Counted from the first letter of the stretch, positions 1 through 7,842 are shown. The stretch: 32,309 nt of DNA from an uncultured Senegalimassilia sp. (GCF_934630535.1 NZ_CAKTVU010000020.1:1-32309), one strand, 5' to 3'. A program made the numbers and translations. The notes: generated by a model from the sequence alone, not told the origin.

Positions 1-114
1 GGCGGCCTGCACTGCTCCACCGCTGACGTCTACCGCGAGGGCGAGTGCCTTGACTACTTCCCGAACCGCGTCAAGGATTGCACGCTCATCCACCCGGAGA
101 TGTGGGAGGACTAG
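1..114 (+). CDS. Amidinotransferase-like enzyme, C-terminal fragment (5' end outside window)
   Basis: Only the last 37 codons are present, open to the left edge and ending in TAG at 112-114. The fragment starts with GGLHCSTADVYREG. This resembles the end of glycine/inosamine amidinotransferases, where the catalytic cysteine sits in a GG-x-HC-x-T-x-D-x-x-R context close to the C-terminus. Family knowledge: these enzymes move the amidino group of arginine to an amine acceptor through a covalent Cys intermediate. Here the Cys would be the fifth visible residue. The tail after it (32 residues) is longer than I recall for the animal enzyme. An amidinohydrolase of the same fold (agmatine or dimethylarginine type) is the main alternative. 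The gene ends in a clear terminator and is followed by transporters and, 6-9 kb on, by arginine deiminase genes. Confidence 0.55.
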   Translation, partial: GGLHCSTADVYREGECLDYFPNRVKDCTLIHPEMWED

Positions 115-169
115 GCTATCTGCCTAAACCAGAACCTACTCAAGTAGGGCTCTGAACAAGTTATAGAAA

Positions 170-207
170 GGGGCCTGGCAAGACAAGTTCAGCCAGGCCC
201 CTTTTTT
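170..207 (+). terminator. Rho-independent terminator after the amidinotransferase-like gene
   Basis: A perfect 10-bp stem (GGGGCCTGGC at 170-179 with GCCAGGCCCC at 192-201) encloses a 12-nt loop and is followed by six T residues. It ends the transcript coming from the left edge. Confidence 0.9.
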
Positions 208-244
208 GAGTTCGCCTTTCAATCGCCCATTAAAGGGTTTTCGA

Positions 245-284
245 TTCGACTGGGCAGGATCGAGCTTTAAAATTGAATATCAAT
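245..284 (+). promoter_or_regulatory. Candidate promoter and small palindrome upstream of the DMT transporter
   Basis: TTCGAC (245-250), a 17-bp spacer and TAAAAT (268-273) make a reasonable sigma-70-type promoter about 95 nt before the DMT start. An inverted repeat ATTGA-ATA-TCAAT (272-284) lies on the -10 and initiation region and could be an operator. Both are read by eye; no start site is known. Confidence 0.4.
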
Positions 285-368
285 ATGAGCACGAAATAGT
301 TTGGTCAGAACCGAAATTGGGTGAATTGGAGGCACCCTGTAATGCTACTGGTTTTTAAGGAGGAACCA

Positions 369-1502
369 ATGGCAGAAGAGAAAATCGCCTCGGGCCAGGG
401 GGACGGCTCGCAGGATTACCAAATGAACCGTAAAATGGGCACTATCTTCATGCTGATTTCTGCAACGGGCATGGGTTTGGTGCCGCTGTTCAGCCGTTGG
501 GCTACGCGAACCAATATGTTCGACGCTACTCAAGGCTTGAACGGCTCCGACTCCGTTGGTGCAATTATGGCGCTCGGCCGCATGGCCATGGGTGTGGTGT
601 TCTTCGTGATTCTGATGGTCGCCACTCATAAGGTCACCACCTTCAAGAAGCTCAAGCTTACTCCCGCAATCGCACTGGGTGGCTTGATGATCGGTATGTC
701 CTTGGCATGCTATGTTACTTCCACGCTGATGACCACCGTTGCAAATGCTGTTATGTTCATTTACACGGGTCCCGTTATCTGTGTGCTGCTTGCACGAATC
801 TTCCGCAAAGAGCCGATGAGCCCACTGCAATGGGTTTGCCTTTGCATCGTGTTCATAGGCATGCTGTTCGGTGAGAGCCTTCTTGGCTTTGGCGTCGGTG
901 GAAACGCATTTGGCCTTGACTTCAACTTGGCTCCTTCCACCCCGGAGTTCCCGCAGAAAATGGTCGGTGACATCTTCGGCCTGCTCTCTGGCGTGTTCTA
1001 CGGCGCATCCATGTTCTTTAACGGCTATCGTAAGGATGCTGACACCACTGCTCGTGGCGTGTACAACTTCATCTTCGCCGTTATCGGTGCAGGTGCTGTC
1101 GCAATCCTGATGAACGTCGTCGGCATGGCCACGGGTCAGACCAACTGGATCACCGAGATTCACTTCACTGGCTTCAACTGGGTTGGTGCTATCCTGCTGT
1201 GGATTGTTTGCGGTCCTATCGCACTGGGCTGCTTGCTGGTCGCTGGCCGTAATCTGCCGGCTATGGACTACAGCACCATCGCCTACTGGGAGGTCCCTGT
1301 CGCTCTGTTCATCGGCCTGGTAGTGTTCAGCGAGCCTGTTACGCTTAACACCGCTATCGGCATCATCTTGATCGTTGGCGGCGGCGCGTTCCCGACCATC
1401 AAGGCTATGATTCAGGGTTCGAAGATGGAGAAGCAGCAGAAAGTCGCTGAGCATCTGTCTGAACGTCTTGAAGAAGAGGCTGCCAAGGAAGAGGAGCGCT
1501 AG
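369..1502 (+). CDS. DMT superfamily (EamA-type) membrane transporter
   Basis: A 377-residue inner-membrane protein with about ten hydrophobic segments arranged as two EamA-like halves. It has a polar N-terminus (about 30 residues) and a charged, Glu/Lys-rich C-terminal tail. Family members are usually exporters or permeases of amino acids, nucleotide sugars or other small metabolites; the substrate cannot be read here. I chose ATG 369 because AAGGAGG (357-363) lies 5 nt before it. An upstream in-frame GTG at 321 has no comparable ribosome site. The stop is 46 nt before the next gene, so the two are likely cotranscribed. The amidinotransferase-like neighbour allows a guess that the carrier handles a guanidino or amino acid product, but this is inference only. 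Confidence 0.85.
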   Translation: MAEEKIASGQGDGSQDYQMNRKMGTIFMLISATGMGLVPLFSRWATRTNMFDATQGLNGSDSVGAIMALGRMAMGVVFFVILMVATHKVTTFKKLKLTPAIALGGLMIGMSLACYVTSTLMTTVANAVMFIYTGPVICVLLARIFRKEPMSPLQWVCLCIVFIGMLFGESLLGFGVGGNAFGLDFNLAPSTPEFPQKMVGDIFGLLSGVFYGASMFFNGYRKDADTTARGVYNFIFAVIGAGAVAILMNVVGMATGQTNWITEIHFTGFNWVGAILLWIVCGPIALGCLLVAGRNLPAMDYSTIAYWEVPVALFIGLVVFSEPVTLNTAIGIILIVGGGAFPTIKAMIQGSKMEKQQKVAEHLSERLEEEAAKEEER

Positions 1503-1548
1503 CATCTGCTAGTGCAAGACGTAGGTGCCTTTGAAAGGAGGCTGCGTC

Positions 1549-2136
1549 ATGAAGGTTACGAATCGTTTAACCCACATCGCAACGAAGGTAAACTTTGAAG
1601 CTGCAATGACCGAGGATCAGCTGGAAGCTGTGTTCGAGTCGAAGGAACTTGCCGGGTTCCCCGCTATGCTCGACATCAAGGAGCGTACGGAAGAGCACGT
1701 GCAAATGTTGTCCCTCGATGATCTGCTTTCCTTCGCGAAAGCGTCTGGCGTTGCGGCGGTAACGTTCGATGTAACCTATTTCCCGCATGCTGACGATGCT
1801 GAGGTTGCTCGCCAGCTTAGGGGTTTGGCAAGCGATCTGGATATCAGCGCAGACGTTATCAGGGACGTATGCGCAGCCGAGATTCAGGAATATCTGGATC
1901 TTGATGCGAAGCGCGACGTTGCCGTGCCTGTTCACAGCATTGTCGAGTGCTATGTGAACGGTACTGCATTTGCTTGGTATGGCCTGAATGACTATCCTCG
2001 CCTGAAGCAGGTTGTTCTTCAGAAACTGGCTCGCGGTGGCCAAAAGGCAAAGCATGATTTCATCATGCGTGCTAGCCGTGCGCAGGTTGACCTGATGGAC
2101 GAGATGGACATTCCTACAGACGTTGTTCTGCGGTAA
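1549..2136 (+). CDS. Conserved-looking hypothetical protein, 195 aa
   Basis: I do not recognise a family. The start at 1549 is set by AAAGGAGG (1534-1541) with a 7-nt spacer; an earlier in-frame ATG (1525) has no ribosome site. The protein is soluble, acidic, mixed alpha/beta in appearance, with no signal peptide or TM segment. Visible points are several acidic helices, a segment VAAVTFDVTYFPHADD near residues 75-90, a single region with two cysteines (VCAAEI and SIVECYV), and an aromatic FAWYGLNDYPRLKQ near residue 150. It follows the DMT transporter and precedes a strong terminator, so it probably belongs to a two-gene operon with that transporter and may share its substrate pathway. Confidence 0.75.
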   Translation: MKVTNRLTHIATKVNFEAAMTEDQLEAVFESKELAGFPAMLDIKERTEEHVQMLSLDDLLSFAKASGVAAVTFDVTYFPHADDAEVARQLRGLASDLDISADVIRDVCAAEIQEYLDLDAKRDVAVPVHSIVECYVNGTAFAWYGLNDYPRLKQVVLQKLARGGQKAKHDFIMRASRAQVDLMDEMDIPTDVVLR

Positions 2137-2146
2137 TATGTGAACA

Positions 2147-2191
2147 GGGTGGACTGTGCTTACATAAGGGAAGCTACAGTCCACCCTTTTT
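2147..2191 (+). terminator. Rho-independent terminator after the DMT/hypothetical operon
   Basis: An 11-bp perfect stem GGGTGGACTGT (2147-2157) with ACAGTCCACCC (2176-2186), an 18-nt loop and a T5 tract. It separates the DMT operon from the MHS transporter behind it. Confidence 0.88.
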
Positions 2192-2295
2192 GTCGGTCGC
2201 GGAACGCAAGTCATGAGGGATAGCGTTTCGCCTGATGAGGGCTCCTATGAAACGGCGAATTTCTAGGAGGGGAAGCCCTCGAAGAGGAGATTGGA

Positions 2296-2376
2296 ATGGG
2301 GATATTCAACACTATTGGATTGGGTTCGTGCTCGAGCGCTCTGAAGTGGTTCCAGGGTGATTTCCATGACAGATAA
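2296..2376 (+). CDS. Short upstream ORF (26 aa) overlapping the first MHS transporter start
   Basis: ATG 2296 is preceded by AGAGGAGATTGGA, a usable ribosome site, and reads 26 codons to TAA at 2374-2376. The peptide begins MGIFNTIGLGSC and ends GDFHDR. Its last codons overlap the transporter ATG (2366) by 11 nt, so ribosomes ending here are placed to restart on the transporter. The transporter itself lacks a good ribosome site at the right distance, which supports translational coupling. A second short ORF at 3951-4058 has the same 11-nt overlap with the paralogous transporter. No similarity to a known leader peptide is recognised. The peptide may have no function of its own. Translation is inferred, not shown. 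Confidence 0.5.
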   Translation: MGIFNTIGLGSCSSALKWFQGDFHDR

Positions 2377-3694
2377 CGCTCGTTTCGATGCGGAAAAGCG
2401 CAAGACTGTACGTAAGGTGGCTACGGCGTCCTTCTTCTGCAACTTCATTGAATGGTTCGACTATGCCACGTATTCGTACTTTGCTGTCGTTATCGCGCAA
2501 GTGTTCTTCCCGAACGACGATCCCGCGTTGGCGTTGATCCAAACGTTCGCGGTTTTCGCCTTGTCGTTCCTGCTGCGTCCCATTGGCGCTATTTTCTGGG
2601 GCAACATGGGCGACAAGAAGGGCCGTAAGTGGTCTCTGACCGTTTCGGTCTTCATGATGGCCGGTGCCACGTTCTGCATCGGCTTGCTTCCCGGGTATGC
2701 TGCCTTGGGTGTTTGTGCTCCGGCTTTGCTGCTTCTGCTCCGTATGGTCCAGGGCTTTTCGGCCTCTGGCGAGTATGCGGGTGCGGCAACGTTTTTGGCG
2801 GAGTATGCGCCCACTGACAAACGCGGTATGTATTGCTCTATCGTTCCTGCTTCTACGGCTATCGGTTTGCTGGTTGGCAGCGCTTTTGCGACTATCATGT
2901 ACACCATCATGCCCGAGGCTGCGGTGAACGAGTGGGGCTGGCGTATCCCGTTCGTCCTTGCCGGCCCGCTGGGCATCGGCGCTTACTTCGTGAACATCCA
3001 GCTTGAGGACTCTCCTACGTACCAGGCAATGCAACGTGCTCTGAAAGACGCTGAAGCCTCTGGCGCTGCCGGTGCCCCTGAGCGTCCGATTCACTGCCTG
3101 TTCACGAAGCACCTGCGTAAGCTCATCATTTCCATCGGCGCTGCCATGCTGAACGCCGTTGGCTTCTATGTTGTGCTTACCTACCTTCCGGTATACCTGG
3201 AAACGGCTGTCATGATGCCGAAGAACCAGGCCTCTCTGATCACCACCATTGCGCTGATAACGTACGTTGCCTTCATTTTCGCAAGCGGGCACCTGTCCGA
3301 CAAATTCGGGCGCAAGAAGATGCTGATCACCGCATGCGTGTGCTTCATCGTCTTCACCATTCCGGCGTTTATGCTGATGAGCACTGCCAACTTCGTGATC
3401 GTCCTGGTCGTCGAGTTGGTTATGTGCCTGATCCTCACCATCAACGACGGCACCCTTTCCAGTTATTTGAGCGAAACGTTCCCCACCCAAGTGCGTTACT
3501 CGGGCTTTGCCCTGAGCTTCAATGTGGCTAACGCGCTGTTCGGTGGCACGGCATCGTTCATCTGCACGTCGCTGATCACGGCGACGGGCTCCACCCTCGC
3601 TCCTGCGTTCTATATGGTTGCGGTTTCCTGCGTTGCGCTGGTGGCCATGATCATGTCGCACGAGCATTCGAACAAGGATTTGTCCGAAGTTTAG
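2366..3694 (+). CDS. MFS transporter, metabolite:H+ symporter (MHS) type, paralogue 1
   Basis: A 442-residue, 12-TM proton-coupled symporter. The MHS signature is clear: FIEWFDYATYSYFA in TM1, RPIGAIFWGNMGDKKGRK in the TM2-3 loop, SASGEYAGAATFLAEYAP in TM4-5, and the second-half repeat GHLSDKFGRKKML. The family includes ProP, KgtP and ShiA and takes up betaines, proline, dicarboxylates or shikimate; the substrate here is unknown. I prefer ATG 2366 over the in-frame GTG 2357 because it overlaps the short ORF ending at 2376 and matches the arrangement of the paralogue at 4048. The two paralogues share long identical stretches, so they come from duplication and may differ in substrate or regulation. 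A hairpin without a U-tract follows (3708-3737). Confidence 0.9.
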   Translation: MTDNARFDAEKRKTVRKVATASFFCNFIEWFDYATYSYFAVVIAQVFFPNDDPALALIQTFAVFALSFLLRPIGAIFWGNMGDKKGRKWSLTVSVFMMAGATFCIGLLPGYAALGVCAPALLLLLRMVQGFSASGEYAGAATFLAEYAPTDKRGMYCSIVPASTAIGLLVGSAFATIMYTIMPEAAVNEWGWRIPFVLAGPLGIGAYFVNIQLEDSPTYQAMQRALKDAEASGAAGAPERPIHCLFTKHLRKLIISIGAAMLNAVGFYVVLTYLPVYLETAVMMPKNQASLITTIALITYVAFIFASGHLSDKFGRKKMLITACVCFIVFTIPAFMLMSTANFVIVLVVELVMCLILTINDGTLSSYLSETFPTQVRYSGFALSFNVANALFGGTASFICTSLITATGSTLAPAFYMVAVSCVALVAMIMSHEHSNKDLSEV

Positions 3695-3707
3695 AGGTTT
3701 CGATTGG

Positions 3708-3737
3708 GCGATTGCGGCCTCCTCCTTCCGCAATCGC
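3708..3737 (+). terminator. Stem-loop after MHS paralogue 1, weak terminator
   Basis: A perfect 10-bp stem GCGATTGCGG (3708-3717) with CCGCAATCGC (3728-3737) and a 10-nt loop. There is no T tract behind it, so termination may be partial or factor-assisted. Confidence 0.5.
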
Positions 3738-3744
3738 TCGGTCA

Positions 3745-3855
3745 TTGCAGGTAAGTTGTTGAAGAATATAGTTGGAAATCGCGTTTGGCCGACGCGTTTA
3801 CCTGAGACGATTCTTTAAGTAGCTACATTGCCAAAAGGTAACAACTTGCCTGCAA
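3745..3855. repeat. Long-range inverted repeat upstream of MHS paralogue 2
   Basis: Arms TTGCAGGTAAGTTGTT (3745-3760) and AACAACTTGCCTGCAA (3840-3855) are complementary over 16 positions. The only DNA mismatch (T versus C) becomes a G-U pair in RNA. They enclose 79 bp containing a smaller CGCGT/ACGCG hairpin. The right arm ends 10 bp before a TTGACA -35 box, so a paired operator for DNA looping and a structured RNA are both possible. The TetR gene at 5517-6104 is the nearest candidate regulator. Confidence 0.55.
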
Positions 3856-3865
3856 ATGGCTAACA

Positions 3866-3894
3866 TTGACAAGCGCACGGTATCATCTTCTTAT
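3866..3894 (+). promoter_or_regulatory. Candidate promoter for the leader ORF and MHS paralogue 2
   Basis: A consensus TTGACA (3866-3871) is followed after 17 bp by TCTTAT (3889-3894), a weak -10. The predicted transcript would carry the short ORF at 3951 and the transporter at 4048. Confidence 0.45.
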
Positions 3895-3950
3895 CCACCA
3901 GTGCATAGGCGGGCCCGCTAGGGCCTTGCCATGAGGGTAAGGAGGTTGAA

Positions 3951-4058
3951 ATGCGAAACTGCATCGCTTCAAGGGGAGGCGATGAGCTGCCGTGTGCTGC
4001 AGTCGGTTTCAGTCTCAAAGCCGCTGCACTGTTCTTAGGGGAAAATCATGAATGCTGA
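3951..4058 (+). CDS. Short upstream ORF (35 aa) overlapping the second MHS transporter start
   Basis: ATG 3951 follows a strong ribosome site, AAGGAGG with a 4-nt spacer (3939-3950 region). It reads 35 codons to TGA at 4056-4058, overlapping the transporter ATG (4048) by 11 nt. The peptide begins MRNCIASRGGDELPC and ends FLGENHEC, with three cysteines. The strong ribosome site belongs to this ORF, while the transporter start has only the weak TTAGGGGAAA before it. Expression of the transporter therefore probably depends on translation of the short ORF. The peptide differs in sequence from the one at 2296-2376, so the shared feature is the overlap geometry and not the amino acids. Translation is inferred. 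Confidence 0.55.
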   Translation: MRNCIASRGGDELPCAAVGFSLKAAALFLGENHEC

Positions 4059-5397
4059 CCAACCGAGACCGATTAACAATGAAGTTGAGCTCACCGAGGC
4101 CGATAAGCATAAAACGCTGAAGAAGGTTGTGTTCTCCTCGTTCCTGGGCAACTTCATCGAGTGGTTTGACTACGCCAGCTACTCCTATCTTGCCACGGTC
4201 ATCGCTTTGGTGTTCTTCCCGGGCGAAGACAAAATGGTCTCAACCATGATGACGTTCGGCGTGTTCGCGCTGGCGTTCTTGGTCCGTCCCATTGGCGCTA
4301 TCTTCTGGGGCAACATGGGTGATAAGAAGGGCCGTAAGTGGGCTCTATCCATCTCCATCCTTATGATGTCCGGCGCCACCTTCCTTATCGGCTGCCTGCC
4401 CGGTTACGCTGTGATCGGCGTTGGCGCTCCGCTCCTGCTCCTGCTCATGCGTATGGTGCAGAGCTTCTCCGCTTCTGGTGAATATGCCGGCGCTGCCACG
4501 TTCATCGCCGAGTATTCGCCGAAGAATCACCGCGGTTTCTATTGTTCGATGGTTCCTGCCTCCACGGCCGTGGGCCTGCTGGTGGGTTCTCTGTTCGCCA
4601 CCTGGATGTTTAACACGTTCGGGGCAACTTCCGACTTCGTGGTGAACTGGGGCTGGCGTATCCCGTTCTGGCTGGCTGGTCCTCTTGGCTACATCACGCA
4701 CTATATCCGCGAGCATCTGGAAGATTCCCCGGTGTACGAGAAGATGCAGGCTGAGCTTGCCGAGAAGGGCATGAAGAGCGAAGATAAGCCGATCCGCACC
4801 CTGTTCAAGAAGCACCTGCGCGTGCTGGTCATCTCCTTCGGCGCATGCGTGCTGAACGCTGTGGGCTTCTACGCGGTTCTGACTTATCTGCCGAACTACC
4901 TTGAGGCTACGTTGAACTACGATCCGGGTCAGGCTTCCATCATCACCACCATCGTGCTGGTTGTCTACATCGGCTTCATCTTCCTTTCCGGCCGTATCTC
5001 CGACAAGTTCGGTCGCAAGAAGATGCTCATCGCCGCTGCCGCTGGTTTCGTGATCTTCACCATTCCCGCGTTCTGGCTGCTGAACACGCTGGACTTCTTC
5101 ACCATCCTTGTCGTCGAGCTGATCATGTGCTTGCTGCTCACCATCAACGACGGTACGCTGTCCAGCTACCTGTGCGAGACGTTCCCGACCGATGTGCGTT
5201 ACTCCGGTTTCGCGTTGAGCTTCAACTTGGCTAACGCTATCTTCGGCGGTTCCGCTTCCTACATCTCCTTCGCCCTGATCAACGCTACGGGCGACCCGAT
5301 TGCTCCTGCGTATTACATGGTGTTCATCGCCGTTCTGGCACTGATCGCCATGGTGCTTTCGCATGAGCACACCGGCAAGGACCTGTCCGAGGTGTAA
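4048..5397 (+). CDS. MFS transporter, metabolite:H+ symporter (MHS) type, paralogue 2
   Basis: A 449-residue, 12-TM MHS symporter closely related to the one at 2366-3694. Shared elements include FIEWFDYASYSYLA in TM1, RPIGAIFWGNMGDKKGRK between TM2 and TM3, SASGEYAGAATFIAEYSP, LLTINDGTLSSYL and the C-terminus LSHEHTGKDLSEV. The N-terminus is about ten residues longer than paralogue 1. Function by family: proton-driven uptake of a small polar metabolite such as a betaine, imino acid or carboxylate; no substrate residue can be assigned from sequence alone. It has its own promoter region and an upstream overlapping ORF. The TetR-type gene 119 nt downstream in the same direction is a candidate local regulator. 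Confidence 0.9.
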   Translation: MNADQPRPINNEVELTEADKHKTLKKVVFSSFLGNFIEWFDYASYSYLATVIALVFFPGEDKMVSTMMTFGVFALAFLVRPIGAIFWGNMGDKKGRKWALSISILMMSGATFLIGCLPGYAVIGVGAPLLLLLMRMVQSFSASGEYAGAATFIAEYSPKNHRGFYCSMVPASTAVGLLVGSLFATWMFNTFGATSDFVVNWGWRIPFWLAGPLGYITHYIREHLEDSPVYEKMQAELAEKGMKSEDKPIRTLFKKHLRVLVISFGACVLNAVGFYAVLTYLPNYLEATLNYDPGQASIITTIVLVVYIGFIFLSGRISDKFGRKKMLIAAAAGFVIFTIPAFWLLNTLDFFTILVVELIMCLLLTINDGTLSSYLCETFPTDVRYSGFALSFNLANAIFGGSASYISFALINATGDPIAPAYYMVFIAVLALIAMVLSHEHTGKDLSEV

Positions 5398-5437
5398 CCT
5401 GTCCACGCATATCGGCAATACGACGATTTGCCTGATG

Positions 5438-5471
5438 AATGCCGCTCGAGAGTCTACACTCGGGCGGCATT
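5438..5471 (+). terminator. Possible weak terminator after MHS paralogue 2
   Basis: AATGCCGC (5438-5445) pairs with GCGGCATT (5464-5471) across an 18-nt loop, followed by a broken T tract (TCATTTA). It lies between the transporter and the TetR gene, so some readthrough is likely. Confidence 0.4.
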
Positions 5472-5516
5472 TCATTTACAATAGTGCCATTAGGTTTTTG
5501 CGTAAAGGAGACCGAT

Positions 5517-6104
5517 GTGAGTGAGGCGAATCAAACCCCTAAGTCGTTGAAGGCTCAGATCACGCGCACGTCGCTTGTGCTTGCTGCTGCGGCGCTTTTG
5601 CGAGAACAGGGCCCTAAGGCCGTTACCTATCGCAAGGTTGCACAATGGGCGGGGGCCGCATCCTCATCGGTCGGATACTATTTCGAATCAACTAATCAGC
5701 TTCTATATGAAGCCGGCCGTTACAACATCCAGCTTTGGGCCGAACGTGCTGAAAACTCCGCGGCTACCGCCGAGTCCATGGACCAGGCAGATTGCCGTAA
5801 GCATCTTATCAACTTGCTCATCAGCGCCAGCTTGCCCGACGATTCCGTGAATCCTGCGGCTCATTACATGCAGCTGCTTGCCGCATCCGAATCCGAGGAC
5901 GTTACGAAGGCCTATCGCAACGGTCGCGTTCAGCTTGATCAGGCGGTTGGCCGGATTCTGAAGCATGCGGACGTGAAGCTGCCCGCGCATATGGTGGGTG
6001 TCATCGTCGATGGTGCCGCTGTTGCAGCTATCTCCGAGGGCCGTGAGGTCAGGGAGATCGCAGCCGAGCTTCTGGAAAGCGTCGTCGCGGCTTACGAGGA
6101 CTAG
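5517..6104 (+). CDS. TetR/AcrR family transcriptional regulator
   Basis: A 195-residue one-component regulator. The N-terminal helix-turn-helix is visible at about residues 12-58: ITRTSLVLAAAALLREQG, then the recognition part TYRKVAQWAGAASSSVGYYF. The remaining helices would form the ligand-binding and dimerisation domain, which varies too much to predict a ligand. I chose GTG 5517 because AAAGGAG (about 5503-5509) is well placed. The longer frame from 5439 would start inside the hairpin after the transporter gene. Its position directly after the two MHS carriers suggests that it controls them, perhaps through the 16-bp inverted repeat at 3745-3855. This is inference from neighbourhood only. 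Confidence 0.85.
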   Translation: MSEANQTPKSLKAQITRTSLVLAAAALLREQGPKAVTYRKVAQWAGAASSSVGYYFESTNQLLYEAGRYNIQLWAERAENSAATAESMDQADCRKHLINLLISASLPDDSVNPAAHYMQLLAASESEDVTKAYRNGRVQLDQAVGRILKHADVKLPAHMVGVIVDGAAVAAISEGREVREIAAELLESVVAAYED

Positions 6105-6165
6105 GGGCGCTATTGCCGCCTGGCAATGCGTTTTTCGTCTAGTTCGCCTATGCGTTTGAAGCACG

Positions 6166-6199
6166 AAAAAGGCTCGGACCTTATGGTCCGAGCCTTTTT
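6166..6199. terminator. Bidirectional terminator between the TetR gene and arcD
   Basis: A 15-bp perfect stem (6166-6180 with 6185-6199) and a TTAT loop, with five A residues on the left arm and five T residues on the right. It works for the TetR gene on the plus strand and for the antiporter gene on the minus strand. Confidence 0.92.
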
Positions 6200-6226
6200 G
6201 CATCTTGCGAAGGAGGGGAATTTGGC

Positions 6227-7666
6227 TTAGATGCCGATCACACCCATACCGACCAGCACTAGGGCTGCGACGCCAAGTGCGGACACAACGCCCATGCCAA
6301 TCTTCTCGCCCTTGGTCAGAGCGTAGCCGCGGTCCTTGCGAGCCTTGGCGTACACGAAGAAGCCGGGGATGTAGCCCACGCAGGTGAGCAGCAGGAACGA
6401 CCAGCCGTTGTACAGCACGCCGACCACCTGGAAGGCCAGAGCGATCACGCCGATGATGATCTGAGCCGTGTTCTTGTCCTCCTTGGCGGAGAACTTGATC
6501 TGATACAGCGCGATGAAAGCCCAGGTGATGACAATCGAAACGGTGCACATGCTGAAGGCGAAGTTGTAGGCATCCTCGCTGAACATCAGCACGATCAGGA
6601 ACACCTGGATGCAAGCGCCCACGAGCAGCAGGCTCATCTGCGGGGCACCCTTGCTGTTCAGCTTGCCCCAGGACTCGGGGAGCAGATGACGTTCGGCCAT
6701 TTCGGAAGTGGTCTCAGCGGGCAGCATGGTGAAGGACAGCCAAGCGCCTGCAACGCCCACGATGATGGCGATGCTGATGAACGCGCCGCCCCAGCCGGGA
6801 GCCATGGAATCGAACACGTAGAGCATTGCGGGGTAGTCAAGCTGAGCGATCTCGGTGTAGCTCATGTAGCCGTAGGGGAGCACGGAGCAGCCGACGTAGA
6901 TGAGCAGCAGGCAGATCAGGCCGATAACCGTAGCCTTGCCAACTTCGTGCTTGTTGCGTGCGCGGGAGCTCATGACTGCAGCGCCCTCGATGCCGATGAA
7001 CACCCACATCATGATGATCATGCAGTTCATGACCTGCTCGAACAGACCGCCCAGACCAGCAGCATCTGCGCCCATTTCACCTGCGGCGACGGCGTTGTTG
7101 TACACGTTGCCCCAGAAGTCGGCGGTGAAGATGCCGGCGTTGAACATGAAGATGGCGAAAATCAGGAAGATGCCCAGGGAGGCAACCTTCGCCACCATGA
7201 CGATAGCGTTCAGGAAGGAAGCGCTCTCAACGCCGCGGATGACCAGGAAGGTCAGCGCCCACATGAACAGCGAGGCGACGATCACGCACGGCAGGGTGTT
7301 GCCAGGGAGGAAGGTGGGGAAGAAGTAGCCCAGCGTGGACATCATCATCGTGGCGAACGCGATGTTGCCCAGCCATGCGGACAGCCAGTAGCCCCAGCCG
7401 GAAACGAAGCCGGCAAGCGGGCCGAAGCCTTCCTCGGCGTACTGGAAGATGCCCTTGAGCTCGGGCTTCTTGGCACCAAGGTTGTTCAGCGACAGGGCAA
7501 GGGCGGCGAAACCGATGCCCACCACAGCCCAGGCCACCAGCACGGCGCCGGGGCTGGCAACGCCTGCAAGCTGTCCGGTGATGGCGAACACGCCGGAGCC
7601 GATGCAGGAACTTACAACCATGCCGATCAGCCCAAACAGGCCGATACCTTTAGCTTTCTCGCTCAT
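6227..7666 (-). CDS. arcD: Arginine:ornithine antiporter-like APC/APA family transporter
   Basis: A 479-residue basic amino acid/polyamine antiporter (APA) family protein with about 12-13 TM segments. TM1 carries the unwound-helix motif SSCIGSGVFAITGQLAG (residues 19-35), which in APC transporters forms the substrate carboxylate site. The ribosome site TAAGGAGG lies just upstream of ATG 7664-7666. It sits downstream of arginine deiminase on the same strand, which points to the electroneutral exchange of arginine for ornithine that drives the deiminase pathway. A lysine or agmatine/putrescine exchanger of the same family cannot be excluded. Transcription ends at the bidirectional terminator at 6166-6199. 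A 219-bp gap with hairpins separates it from arcA. Confidence 0.82.
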   Translation of the reverse strand: MSEKAKGIGLFGLIGMVVSSCIGSGVFAITGQLAGVASPGAVLVAWAVVGIGFAALALSLNNLGAKKPELKGIFQYAEEGFGPLAGFVSGWGYWLSAWLGNIAFATMMMSTLGYFFPTFLPGNTLPCVIVASLFMWALTFLVIRGVESASFLNAIVMVAKVASLGIFLIFAIFMFNAGIFTADFWGNVYNNAVAAGEMGADAAGLGGLFEQVMNCMIIMMWVFIGIEGAAVMSSRARNKHEVGKATVIGLICLLLIYVGCSVLPYGYMSYTEIAQLDYPAMLYVFDSMAPGWGGAFISIAIIVGVAGAWLSFTMLPAETTSEMAERHLLPESWGKLNSKGAPQMSLLLVGACIQVFLIVLMFSEDAYNFAFSMCTVSIVITWAFIALYQIKFSAKEDKNTAQIIIGVIALAFQVVGVLYNGWSFLLLTCVGYIPGFFVYAKARKDRGYALTKGEKIGMGVVSALGVAALVLVGMGVIGI

Positions 7667-7842
7667 GATTTCCCTCCTTAGTAGAAATCAATCGTTTGGT
7701 TTCGCCCCTGGACTCCGCTTGTTTAGCCGGACATACCGAACCTGCTTACGGTGGCGAATTCCGTTTTTCACAGGCTCAAACGGAACGCAGAGGCGAAACC
7801 GATGGAAAACAGCGGGCAGCGTGTGGTTTGCAGGCTGCCCAA

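Noticed and set aside
208..368. Guanidine riboswitch in front of the DMT transporter
   Set aside because: Considered because of the amidinotransferase-like gene, but no paired ACGR-loop hairpins or other known guanidine aptamer pattern is visible.
2220..2262. CTGATGA and GAAAC close together, like a hammerhead ribozyme core
   Set aside because: The segment between them cannot form a proper stem II, and neither stem I nor a cleavage-site stem III can be drawn. Taken as chance.
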